Part shown: piece after piece, positions 1 to 9,227 of the stretch
How the letters are laid out: each line of letters opens with the position of its first letter
Numbering within the stretch: position 1 is the first letter of the stretch
Assembly (NCBI RefSeq): GCF_026340095.1
Contig: NZ_JAPEPO010000001.1
Span: 4,297,501-4,361,500 of the forward strand
DNA from: Streptomyces sp. NBC_01446
Lineage (GTDB): Bacteria > Actinomycetota > Actinomycetes > Streptomycetales > Streptomycetaceae
DNA: 64,000 bases
Direction of reading: 5' to 3'
The notes under the pieces: generated by a model
Seen by the model: only the letters and a program-made list of their open reading frames with translations
Told to the model about the DNA's origin: nothing
Database searches by the model: none
Made by a program: the position numbers and the translations under genes

Positions 1-1558
<1,558 letters not shown>

Positions 1559-1649
1559 CCTCAGTTGCTCGCGTCCACTGTGTTGGTTCTGAAACCACGA
1601 ACAACCCCACGTTTGTCACAGAGCGTGGTGCGGTTGACAGTTTCATAGT

Positions 1650-1768
1650 GTTTCGGTGGTCATAGCGTGAGGGAAACGCCCGGTTACATTCCGAACCCGG
1701 AAGCTAAGCCTCACAGCGCCGATGGTACTGCAGGGGGGACCCTGTGGGAGAGTAGGACGCCGCCGAAC
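1650..1768 (+). rRNA. 5S ribosomal RNA
   Basis: A complete 5S rRNA lies about 90 bases after the 23S gene, the usual 16S-23S-5S order. The terminal stem pairs gtttcggtgg at the 5' end with the ccgccgaac at the 3' end. The internal segment cattccgaacccggaagcta is the conserved 5S loop. No tRNA is seen in the 23S-5S spacer or immediately downstream. Confidence 0.97.
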
Positions 1769-1780
1769 TATTTTTGATAA

Positions 1781-1826
1781 AAAGCCTCATTCCCCGAGTG
1801 AAAACTCGGGGAATGAGGCTTTTTTG
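1781..1826 (+). terminator. rho-independent terminator of the rRNA operon
   Basis: A perfect 19-bp stem (arms 1781-1799 and 1804-1822) with a 4-base gaaa loop is followed by a T-run. It sits 12 bases after the 5S gene. It also has an A-run on the left side, so it can serve the convergent response-regulator gene ending at 1856. Confidence 0.95.
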
Positions 1827-1855
1827 CGTTCCCGGCCATATAGCAAGCCGCAGAT

Positions 1856-2518
1856 TCACGCCGGCTCCACCAGCTTCGCGTCGTACGCCACGATCACCGC
1901 CTGCACCCGGTCCCTGGCGCCCGTCTTCGCCAGAATGCGGCTCACATGCGTTTTCACCGTCGATTCGGCGAGGTGCAGACGTGCGGCGATCTCCGAATTC
2001 GTCCAGCCCTGGGCGATGACTGTGAGGATCTCGCGCTCCCGGTCCGTGAGGGCGGCGATCCGGGGGTCGGGGCCCTGGGGCGCGTTCGTGGCCGGCAAGT
2101 GCTGTACGTATGCGTCGAGGAGACGGCGCGTCAGGCTCGGGGCGACCACCGCGTCGCCTGTCGCCACCGCGCGGATCCCGGAGAGGAGCTCCTCCGGCAG
2201 CGCGTCCTTGACGAGGAATCCGGATGCTCCCGCCCGCAGGCCGTCGTACGCGTACTCGTCGAGGTCGAACGTCGTGAGGATCAGGACCCGGGTGCGGTCG
2301 CCGGACGCGACGATGCGGCGTGTGGCCTCGATGCCGTCGAGGCCCGGCATGCGGATGTCCATCAGGACGACGTCCGGGTGGAGACGTGCCGCGAGGCGCA
2401 CCGCCTCGGCGCCGTCGCCCGCCTCGCCGGCGACCGTCAGGTCGTCCTGGCTCTCCAGCAGCATGCGGAAACCGAAGCGCTGCATGGGTTGGTCGTCGAC
2501 GATGAGCACGCTGGTCAC
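1856..2518 (-). CDS. NarL/LuxR-family response regulator
   Basis: A 220-residue DNA-binding response regulator. The N-terminal receiver has the acidic pair at D8-D9 and the probable phospho-acceptor Asp54 (VLMDIRMPG). The C-terminal LuxR-type helix-turn-helix is at about 155-210 (LTDREREILTVIAQG, then SEIAARLHLAESTVKTHV). Its start overlaps the stop of the upstream histidine kinase gene by 4 bases, so the two are translationally coupled and form a cognate pair. The adjacent ABC transporter genes suggest it controls them in response to an envelope or drug signal; this is inference from position. Confidence 0.95.
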   Translation of the reverse strand: MTSVLIVDDQPMQRFGFRMLLESQDDLTVAGEAGDGAEAVRLAARLHPDVVLMDIRMPGLDGIEATRRIVASGDRTRVLILTTFDLDEYAYDGLRAGASGFLVKDALPEELLSGIRAVATGDAVVAPSLTRRLLDAYVQHLPATNAPQGPDPRIAALTDREREILTVIAQGWTNSEIAARLHLAESTVKTHVSRILAKTGARDRVQAVIVAYDAKLVEPA

Positions 2519-3783
2519 GGGGAGGGTTCCTTCGGGAGGTGGAGATGGACGCGCCAGCCGCCCGGGGGCGTGGGCAGCGGGCCTGCCTCAAGTGTGCCGT
2601 CGTAGAGGGAAGTTCGCTCGCGCATGCCGGTCAGGCCGCGTCCCGCGCCCGGCTTCGGCGCCGGGCCTCCGTGGCCCGTGTCCGTGACGCTGACGCGTAC
2701 CCCGTCGTCCCCGTACGTGACGTCGACGGCCGCGGCGGCGCCCGGACCGGCGTGCTTGAGCGTGTTGGTGAGGGCCTCCTGCACGACCCGGTACACCGTC
2801 AGTTCCTTTCCGGGGGCGAGGGAGTCGGGCCGGCCGCGCAGTGCGAGACGTACGGGCAGGCCCGCCGCGCGGACCCCGTCGACGAGCCGGTCCAGGTCCG
2901 TGAGCGCCGGCTGAGGTGCCAACTGGGGTGTGGGCGTGACCTCTTCGCGCAGTACGTCGAGGAGGCGGCGCAGTTCCGCGAGAGCCTGGCGGCTTGTCGT
3001 GGCGATAGCCTCCAGTGCCTGTCCTGCGCGTTCAGGGTTCTTGGCCGCCGCGTAGGAGCCTCCGTCGGCGAGACCTGTGATGACGGAGAGGTTGTGGCCG
3101 ATGATGTCGTGCATTTCGCGGGCGATGCGCGTGCGTTCCGCCGCCGCGGCGAGCTGGGCCTGCTGGTCGCGCTCGACTTCGAGTCGGCGGGCGCGCTCGA
3201 CGAGGGACGACGTGTACTCCTGGCGGCTGCGGACAGCGATGCCGAGCAGCGCCACCAGGGTGATCGCCCATACCTGCGGGACGATCTGCTGGTCCCAACT
3301 GCCTTTCGGATAGCGGACGGCGCCCACGACGACCGGCGACAACGTCAGCGCGCAGGCGGCCGCGAGGAGCTTCAGCGGGCGGCGCAGCGCGACGTTGAAC
3401 ACGACGATGAGCTGGACCAGGGCCGCCTGGAGCAGCGCGCCCGTCCAGCTGTTGACGGCCCCGGCCGCCACCATCACCGCGAGTGCCGTCATCGGGCGCG
3501 TCCGGCGCCACAGCAGGGGCACCGTCAGCGCGAGGCTCAGGCACAGGACCAGCGGACCCGGTACGTCGGTGTTGTGGGCGATGTTGCGCCAGCCGCCGCC
3601 TGTGTAGTCGACGAGGGCGGCGATCACGAAGAAGCCCGTCAGGACCAGGTCCCAGCCGAGCGGGCGGCGCCGGTCGAAGGCGCGCACCCGCTCGGTGAGC
3701 CGCTGGACGTACGCGGTGAGGGGGAAGGGAGCTCGCTCCGGCCCCTGGGTCCTGTCGTCCGTCACCGGTTCATCCTCGTACAC
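2515..3783 (-). CDS. Two-component sensor histidine kinase (HisKA_3 type)
   Basis: A 422-residue membrane kinase that should phosphorylate the downstream NarL-type regulator. Several transmembrane segments occupy roughly residues 45-185. The dimerisation/phospho-acceptor motif contains His225 (EMHDIIGHNLS), and an HATPase domain follows with glycine-rich DTGHGG and GRGLTGMRER boxes near the C-terminus. Two GTG starts are possible, at 3783 and 3765: an exact 18-bp tandem duplication (3763-3798) copies the ribosome-binding site and the start codon, so either adds or removes only six residues. The stop overlaps the regulator start. Confidence 0.94.
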   Translation of the reverse strand: MYEDEPVTDDRTQGPERAPFPLTAYVQRLTERVRAFDRRRPLGWDLVLTGFFVIAALVDYTGGGWRNIAHNTDVPGPLVLCLSLALTVPLLWRRTRPMTALAVMVAAGAVNSWTGALLQAALVQLIVVFNVALRRPLKLLAAACALTLSPVVVGAVRYPKGSWDQQIVPQVWAITLVALLGIAVRSRQEYTSSLVERARRLEVERDQQAQLAAAAERTRIAREMHDIIGHNLSVITGLADGGSYAAAKNPERAGQALEAIATTSRQALAELRRLLDVLREEVTPTPQLAPQPALTDLDRLVDGVRAAGLPVRLALRGRPDSLAPGKELTVYRVVQEALTNTLKHAGPGAAAAVDVTYGDDGVRVSVTDTGHGGPAPKPGAGRGLTGMRERTSLYDGTLEAGPLPTPPGGWRVHLHLPKEPSP

Positions 3784-3798
3784 CGGTTCATCCTCGTA
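3763..3798 (-). repeat. 18-bp perfect tandem duplication of RBS plus start codon
   Basis: The unit gtgtacgaggatgaaccg (minus strand) occurs twice head to tail. Each copy provides a GAGGATG-type ribosome-binding stretch followed by a GTG, giving the histidine kinase two equivalent in-frame starts. Confidence 0.9.
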
Positions 3799-3820
3799 CG
3801 GGAAAGGGTTCCGCGGGGGG

Positions 3821-4594
3821 TCATACGTCGCGGCGCCTGAGGAGCAGGGCCGCGGCCGTGAGGACCGCGGCGGCCCACAGCGTCAGGGAGAGGAGGCCCA
3901 TGGCGGGGGAGACCGCGCCGACGAGGTGGGTGGCGGAGCCGAGGGATGCGGCGGACTGGGTCGGGAAGTGGTTCACGGCGCTGTCCACGGCGTCGTACGG
4001 GAGCATGCCGAGGATCTCGGGGAGGATCAGCGCGGCGCCGACGAACGCGCCGATCGCGGCCGGGACCGAGCGGAGCAGGGCGCCGAGGCCGAGGGCGATC
4101 AGGCTCATCAGGGTGATCCCGGCGGCGTTGCCCGCGAGGGCGCCGAGGACGCCCGGGTCGGTGAGCGAGGTCGCCTTGTCGCCGTCGGAGAGCCAGATCT
4201 GCGCGACGAGGAACGTGATCACGTTCGTCAGGAAGCCCAGGGCGAACGCTACGGCCGCGAACACGCCGGCCTTGGACCACAGGACGGGCACCCGGCGCGG
4301 GACCGCCGTCAGGGACGCGCGGATCATGCCCGTCGAGTACTCGCCGGCCGTGACCAGGATGCCGAGGACGGCGACGCAGAGCTGTGAGAGCTGGGTGCCG
4401 AGGAGGACGAAGACGACCGTGTCGATCTCGGAGTCGTCGCCGTCATAGGTCGAGCCCATGGTGATGCCGACGGCGAGGACGAGGGCGCTCGCGACGGCGA
4501 GGGTGATCCACGTGGAGCGCAGGGTCCAGAACTTGTGCCACTCGGAGCGCAGCACGCGGGGCGTGGTGACGCGGTAGGGGACTGCGGTGGTCAT
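3821..4594 (-). CDS. ABC transporter permease (ABC-2 type)
   Basis: A 257-residue integral membrane protein with about six hydrophobic segments (near residues 30-48, 65-85, 110-135, 155-178, 185-205, 228-250). The N-terminal sequence LRSEWHKFWTLRST is typical of ABC-2 permeases paired with drug-export ATPases. The start overlaps the stop of the ATPase gene by 4 bases (4591-4594), so the pair is an operon, and the two-component genes follow on the same strand. The substrate cannot be read from sequence; antibiotic or lipid export and self-resistance are the usual roles. Confidence 0.9.
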   Translation of the reverse strand: MTTAVPYRVTTPRVLRSEWHKFWTLRSTWITLAVASALVLAVGITMGSTYDGDDSEIDTVVFVLLGTQLSQLCVAVLGILVTAGEYSTGMIRASLTAVPRRVPVLWSKAGVFAAVAFALGFLTNVITFLVAQIWLSDGDKATSLTDPGVLGALAGNAAGITLMSLIALGLGALLRSVPAAIGAFVGAALILPEILGMLPYDAVDSAVNHFPTQSAASLGSATHLVGAVSPAMGLLSLTLWAAAVLTAAALLLRRRDV

Positions 4595-5520
4595 GCTGCT
4601 GCTCCCGTCATGGCGGTGGCCTGGTACTCGACCGAGTCATGTGTGAGGTCCATGAACGCCTGCTCCAGCGAGGCGGTCCGCGGGGTGAGTTCGAAGAGTG
4701 GGATGCCGTGCGTGGCGGCTGTGCGGCCGATCTGCGGGGCGTCGGCGCCGCGGATGTGCAGGGTGTCGGGGGACTCGCCGGTGACTTCGACGCCGGGATC
4801 GCCGGACAGGAGCTCGCGCAGGCGGACGGCTTCGGGCGTGACGACCTTGACGTAGGCCGCGCCTGATTCGCGTACGAGGTCGGCGACGGTGGTGTCGGCG
4901 AGGAGGCGGCCGCGGCCGATGATGACGAGGTGGTCCGCGGTCAGGGCCATCTCGCTCATCAGGTGCGAGGACACGAGGACCGTACGGCCTTCCGCGGCAA
5001 GGGACTTGAGGAGGTTGCGGACCCACAGGACGCCCTCCGGGTCGAGGCCGTTGACCGGCTCGTCCAGGATGACGGTGGCCGGGTCGGCGATGAGCGCGGC
5101 CGCGATGCCGAGGCGCTGGCCCATGCCGAGGGAGAAGCCCTTCACGCGCTTTCCCGCGACGTCGGTGAGGCCGGTGAGAGCGAGGACGTGGTCGACGCGG
5201 GAGCGCGGCACGCCGTGCGTGTGGGCGAGCGCCATGAGGTGGTGGAACGCGGTGCGGCCCGGGTGGATCGATCGGGCCTCCAGGAGGGCGCCGACCTCGC
5301 GGAGGGGCGCGGTGTGGGCGGCGTAGGCGCGGCCGCCGACGGTGGCGTGGCCCGCGGTGGGGGTGTCGAGGCCGAGGAGCATGCGCATGGTCGTGGACTT
5401 GCCGGCGCCGTTCGGGCCGAGGAAGCCAGTGACGGTGCCCGGGTTGACCGTGAAGGTGAGGTCCTGGACGACGGTCTTGTCGCCGTAGCGTTTGGTGAGT
5501 CCGTGTGCCCTGATCGTCAT
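4591..5520 (-). CDS. ABC transporter ATP-binding protein (drug-export type)
   Basis: A 309-residue ATPase. Walker A is GPNGAGKST (about 35-43), the signature is FSLGMGQRLG in the usual LSGGQ position, and Walker B is ATVILDEPVNGLDP. The C-terminal 90 residues form the extension seen in DrrA/BcrA-like exporters. It is the first gene of a run ABC ATPase-permease-kinase-regulator on the minus strand. It is divergent from the acetyltransferase at 5625, so the promoter lies in 5521-5624. Confidence 0.94.
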   Translation of the reverse strand: MTIRAHGLTKRYGDKTVVQDLTFTVNPGTVTGFLGPNGAGKSTTMRMLLGLDTPTAGHATVGGRAYAAHTAPLREVGALLEARSIHPGRTAFHHLMALAHTHGVPRSRVDHVLALTGLTDVAGKRVKGFSLGMGQRLGIAAALIADPATVILDEPVNGLDPEGVLWVRNLLKSLAAEGRTVLVSSHLMSEMALTADHLVIIGRGRLLADTTVADLVRESGAAYVKVVTPEAVRLRELLSGDPGVEVTGESPDTLHIRGADAPQIGRTAATHGIPLFELTPRTASLEQAFMDLTHDSVEYQATAMTGAAA

Positions 5521-5624
5521 GCTCCGAAGGTAGGGAGAGGGGCGGGGACGGGGCGTCCGACCGCGGTCCGGAGCTGCCGAAATGCCGTAGTACCCCGGTA
5601 CGACGGTCCCGTAGGGTCCGGCCC

Positions 5625-6182
5625 ATGGAGCCTGCCGAGAAGTACGTCGTACGTCCTGTCCGGTCCCAGGAGTGGGAGGCGGTGCGGGAGATCCGGCTCG
5701 CCGCCCTGCGTGACCCGGCGGCTCCGATCGCCTTCCTGGAGACGTACGAGACCGCCGTCGCGCGGCCCGAGGAGTTCTGGCGGGAGCGGGCCGGACGGTT
5801 CGAACTCGACGGTTCGGGAAACCAGTTCGTCGCCGAGGGAGCGGACGGCCGGTGGTGGGGGTCCGTGACCGTGCGGGTGGAGGAGGCCGGGGCGCCGCTC
5901 GCGTTCGGCGACACGAGCGACGTGCGGCAGGCGCATCTCGTCGGCGTGTACGTGCGGCCCGAGCACCGGGGGAGCGGCGTGACCGAGGCGCTGTTCCTGG
6001 CGGCCGTGGAGTGGGCGCGCTCGCTGGAGGGTCTTGAGCGCGTACGGCTGTACGTGCACCAGGACAACGCGCGGGCGCAGGCGTTCTACCGGCGGTTCGG
6101 CTTCGGCCGCAGCGGGGCGAGCGTGGCGGTGCCGGGCGACTCGTCGAAGGTCGAGTACGAGATGGTGCTGGAGGGGCGGTAA
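5625..6182 (+). CDS. GNAT-family N-acetyltransferase
   Basis: A 185-residue acetyl-CoA-dependent acyltransferase. The acetyl-CoA-binding region is at about 108-125 (VGVYVRPEHRGSGVTEALF, the RxxGxG/A-type loop), followed by LYVHQDNARAQAFYRRFGF near 145-163, the classical GNAT motif B. The ATG start is chosen because the promoter gap to the divergent ABC operon ends just before it. The substrate is unknown. It converges with the gene ending at 6189, leaving only 6 bases between the stops. Confidence 0.9.
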   Translation: MEPAEKYVVRPVRSQEWEAVREIRLAALRDPAAPIAFLETYETAVARPEEFWRERAGRFELDGSGNQFVAEGADGRWWGSVTVRVEEAGAPLAFGDTSDVRQAHLVGVYVRPEHRGSGVTEALFLAAVEWARSLEGLERVRLYVHQDNARAQAFYRRFGFGRSGASVAVPGDSSKVEYEMVLEGR

Positions 6183-6188
6183 CAGGCC

Positions 6189-7739
6189 TTAAGGGGACGG
6201 GAGTTCGGCGTGCGGCCAGCGGGCCCGGCCCTGCTCCCGGGACCGGAGGAGGGCCAGGGTCGGCAGACCCTGGTCCGCTCCGGTGGACAGCAGCTCCGGA
6301 AGCTGGGGAAGCGGAGCCACCGCGGCGACGTCGTCGAGGACGAGCGTCATTGGTGGGTCGAGCCGACCGGCAGATGACCGTTCGGCCATGCGCCGGCCGT
6401 GCTCGACCACGCTTGAGGCGAGGGCCGTGAGGAGGGGCATCGCGCCCGGGTCCGCCTTGGGATCCTCGATGGCTTCACCCACCACATAAAGCGTGCCCCC
6501 TTCGTTCACGAAGGAATCCAGGGTGAGCGCATCAGTTCGGTTTGGGGTGCAGGCCTCGCGGATGTGGACGGAGAACAGAGAGGACAGTGCGCGGGTCGTC
6601 AACTCCTGTGCCATGTCCCGGCGTTCGGGGTGCGAGGTGAGCGCGGCCTCCAGCTCGCCAGCGGAGCCGGCCGCCGCCTTCGGGCTCGTACGCAGGATGC
6701 GTACGGCCTCCTGGACCTGGGTGCCCTGCGCCCAGCGGTGCACGTGCCGGAACAGCTTCGCGTCCACGGCGGCGGCGTGCAGAAAGCTGCGCAGCAGCGT
6801 CTCCGCCGTGTCGGCGGTGGCCGTGTCGAGTTTGGCGGTGGGCCGGATCGGGGCGAGGAGGGCGGCCGCCCGGGACGCGGCCGTGGGCTTGTCCTCGCAG
6901 CCCTGGGCCGGGTTCCAGTGGAGGCGGGCCGGGGTGTCGCACAGGTGGGTGGGGTCGTAGACGAGGACGGGGCCGAGCTTCGACCTGGCGTCCTTGGTCT
7001 CCGCCCAGACACTCGCCGACGACGTGACGACGAGGACGGGACCCTCGGCGTCCCTGATGGCCTGAATGGCCCGCGGGGCACGGGTCTCGGCGGGCCCGAG
7101 GACGACGGGACCGCGGGGGGCGGGGACGGTCGTGGGGGCGGCCGGGGCGGCGGGACTCTCGTGACGCTCCTGCTTCTCCTGCTTCTCGTGATTCTCATGG
7201 GGCTCCGGCCCGGCTGCCGGGACCTCGGAGACCGTGGCCCGGGGGGCGGGGTCGGCCACGGGCGCCGGCTCGGCCGAACGAGCAGCGGCCGCTTCCGCCC
7301 GGCGCCTTCGCCGTACGGCCCGCCACCGTGCCACCGTCCCCGCGACGAACACCGTGAGCACGATCAGCACAAGCACCTGGCCGATGAACAGGCCCCAGAA
7401 CAGCCCGTACCCGGAGAGCTGCCCGTCCGGGGTGTCCGGCCAGGCGCCCGGCAGGTCGTGCGGGCGGCCGATGAGGGCGCGCATCGCCACCGGCGTGTGG
7501 CGGATCGTCACGCCGTCCGGCCAGGCGCCCTGGGAGAACAGGCCCGACAGGCCCGTCGCCGTCCACACCATGACGGTCATGCCGAGCAGGAACGCGAGCA
7601 CGCCGAGGAGCAGCCCGTCGGGAATGCCGCGTTCCCGTTCCCGCGGGGCGGGGCCACCCCGGCCCCGGTCCCCGTACCTGTCGTCCTGCTCGTAGGCGTC
7701 GTGCCGCCGCATGCCGCTCTCGCTCTCGCCGAGCCCCAC
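6189..7739 (-). CDS. VirD4/TraG-like membrane protein without a P-loop (type IV secretion-like)
   Basis: A 516-residue protein starting at GTG 7739 behind a GGGAAG ribosome-binding site. Two transmembrane segments (about 41-66 and 112-135) flank an extracytoplasmic loop. A charged, proline-rich linker follows (about 140-215), then an ATPase-like domain. The C-terminal stretch LVLDDVAAVAPLPQLPEL (about 467-484) matches the Walker B/'DE' region of VirD4/TraG coupling proteins. The expected Walker A lies at GPVLVVTSSASVW and has no GxxxxGK[ST], and the protein ends soon after the Q/R-rich motif. It may be a scaffold or receptor rather than an active ATPase. It is the last of six genes in one direction. 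Confidence 0.75.
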   Translation of the reverse strand: MGLGESESGMRRHDAYEQDDRYGDRGRGGPAPRERERGIPDGLLLGVLAFLLGMTVMVWTATGLSGLFSQGAWPDGVTIRHTPVAMRALIGRPHDLPGAWPDTPDGQLSGYGLFWGLFIGQVLVLIVLTVFVAGTVARWRAVRRRRRAEAAAARSAEPAPVADPAPRATVSEVPAAGPEPHENHEKQEKQERHESPAAPAAPTTVPAPRGPVVLGPAETRAPRAIQAIRDAEGPVLVVTSSASVWAETKDARSKLGPVLVYDPTHLCDTPARLHWNPAQGCEDKPTAASRAAALLAPIRPTAKLDTATADTAETLLRSFLHAAAVDAKLFRHVHRWAQGTQVQEAVRILRTSPKAAAGSAGELEAALTSHPERRDMAQELTTRALSSLFSVHIREACTPNRTDALTLDSFVNEGGTLYVVGEAIEDPKADPGAMPLLTALASSVVEHGRRMAERSSAGRLDPPMTLVLDDVAAVAPLPQLPELLSTGADQGLPTLALLRSREQGRARWPHAELPSP

Positions 7740-7749
7740 CAGTAACTTC

Positions 7750-7795
7750 CCAGACCTCAGACCTCAGGCCACCGACCTCAGACCTCAGGCCACCG
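7750..7795. repeat. Short direct repeats at the virB4/virD4-like junction
   Basis: The unit gacctcagacctcaggccacc occurs twice in tandem, itself built from gacctca units. It covers the last codons and stop of the VirB4-type gene (stop at 7785) and the spacer before the VirD4-like start. Probably replication slippage; a role in coupling is possible but unsupported. Confidence 0.8.
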
Positions 7796-9212
7796 TCGAC
7801 TCCGACGAGTCCTTCAGCCGGTCGCCCAGGTGCTGTTCCACGAAGGCGGCCGCCCGCTCCTCCGCCTCCAGGTCGGCGGCGCGCATGGCGTCGTCGCCGA
7901 GCGTCTCGGCGGAGGACTCCGTCATGGCGCGGTCGGTGAAGACCAGGGGCCGTTCCGTCTCGGTGATGAGGTGCTTCACGACCTGGACGTTCCCGTTCAC
8001 GTCCCAGACCGCGATGCCCGGGGTCAGCGAGGGGATGATCTCCACGGCCCAGCGTGGCAGGCCGAGTACGAGACCGGTGGCCCGTGCCTCGTCGGCCTTC
8101 TGGGCGTAGATGGTCCTGGTCGAGGCCATCTTCAGGATCGCGGCCGCCTCCTTGGCCGCGGCCCCGTCCACCACGTCACTGAGGTGGTGGACGACGGCCA
8201 CGAACGACAGACCGAGGCGCCGGCCGAACTTCAGGAGCCGCTGGAACAGCTGTGCCACGAAAGGCGAGTTGATGATGTGCCACGCCTCCTCCACCAGGAA
8301 GATGCGCTTCTTGCGGTCCGGCCGGATCCAGGTGTGCTCCAGCCACACACCCACGATCGCCATCAGAATCGGCATCGCGATGGAGTTGCGGTCGATGTGG
8401 GAGAGGTCGAAGACGATCAGCGGGGCGTCGAGGTCGATACCGACCGTCGTCGGACCGTCGAACATGCCGCGCAGGTCACCGTCCACGAGACGGTCGATGA
8501 CGAGGGCGACATCAAGTCCCCACGCCCGTACGTCGTCTATGGCCACGTTCATCGCTTCCGCCGACTCGGGTTCCGGGTGGCGGAGCTGCTCGACGATGTC
8601 GGTCAGGACGGGCTGGCGCTCGACGATGGTCTCGTTGACGTAGGCGTGCGCCACCTTGAGGGCGAAGCCCGAGCGCTCGTCGAGGCCGTGCCCCATGGCG
8701 ACCTCGATGATCGTCCGGAGCAGGGCGAGCTGCCCGGTCGTCGTGATCGCCGGGTCGAGCGGGTTGAGCCGGATCCCCATGTCCAGAGCGGCCGTCGGAT
8801 CCAGCCGGATGGGAGTTATACCCAGCTCCTGGGCGATGAGGTTCCACTCGCCGACCCCGTCCTCACCCTGCGCGTCGAGGACGACGACCTGGCGGTCCTT
8901 GAACCTCAGCTGCCGCAGGACGTACGTCTTCTCCAGCGCGGACTTGCCGTTGCCGGACTCGCCGAGGACCAGCCAGTGCGGGGCGGGCAGCTGCTGCCCG
9001 TACAGCTGGAAGGGGTCGTAGATGTAACCCTTGCCGGAGTACACCTCGCGGCCGATGATGACGCCCGAGTCGCCGAGGCCGGGGGCGGCCGTCGGCAGGT
9101 AGACGGCCTGGGCCTGCCCCGTCGACGTACGGACCGGAAGCCGGGTCGTCTCCACCTTCCCGAACAGGAAGGAGGTGAAGGCGTCCGTGGCCATGGACAG
9201 CGGATCCCGCAT
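7785..9212 (-). CDS. VirB4-type ATPase, C-terminal (motor) half
   Basis: A 475-residue cytoplasmic ATPase of the VirB4/TraC/HerA class. Walker A is GESGNGKSALEK (about 85-96), and Walker B is RIFLVEEAWHII (about 305-316). The downstream LSFVAVVHHLSDV corresponds to the RecA-fold sensor strand seen in VirB4. The N-terminal VirB4 domain is missing here and is found in the gene immediately upstream (16-base gap), so the usual VirB4 is split over two genes. It should power assembly or transport in the type IV secretion-like apparatus encoded in this block. Confidence 0.88.
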   Translation of the reverse strand: MRDPLSMATDAFTSFLFGKVETTRLPVRTSTGQAQAVYLPTAAPGLGDSGVIIGREVYSGKGYIYDPFQLYGQQLPAPHWLVLGESGNGKSALEKTYVLRQLRFKDRQVVVLDAQGEDGVGEWNLIAQELGITPIRLDPTAALDMGIRLNPLDPAITTTGQLALLRTIIEVAMGHGLDERSGFALKVAHAYVNETIVERQPVLTDIVEQLRHPEPESAEAMNVAIDDVRAWGLDVALVIDRLVDGDLRGMFDGPTTVGIDLDAPLIVFDLSHIDRNSIAMPILMAIVGVWLEHTWIRPDRKKRIFLVEEAWHIINSPFVAQLFQRLLKFGRRLGLSFVAVVHHLSDVVDGAAAKEAAAILKMASTRTIYAQKADEARATGLVLGLPRWAVEIIPSLTPGIAVWDVNGNVQVVKHLITETERPLVFTDRAMTESSAETLGDDAMRAADLEAEERAAAFVEQHLGDRLKDSSESTVA

Positions 9213-9227
9213 CTCAGAGCCCTGCCT

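Noticed and set aside
1559..1649. tRNA gene in the 23S-5S spacer
   Set aside because: No cloverleaf or CCA-type end can be folded from this short segment.
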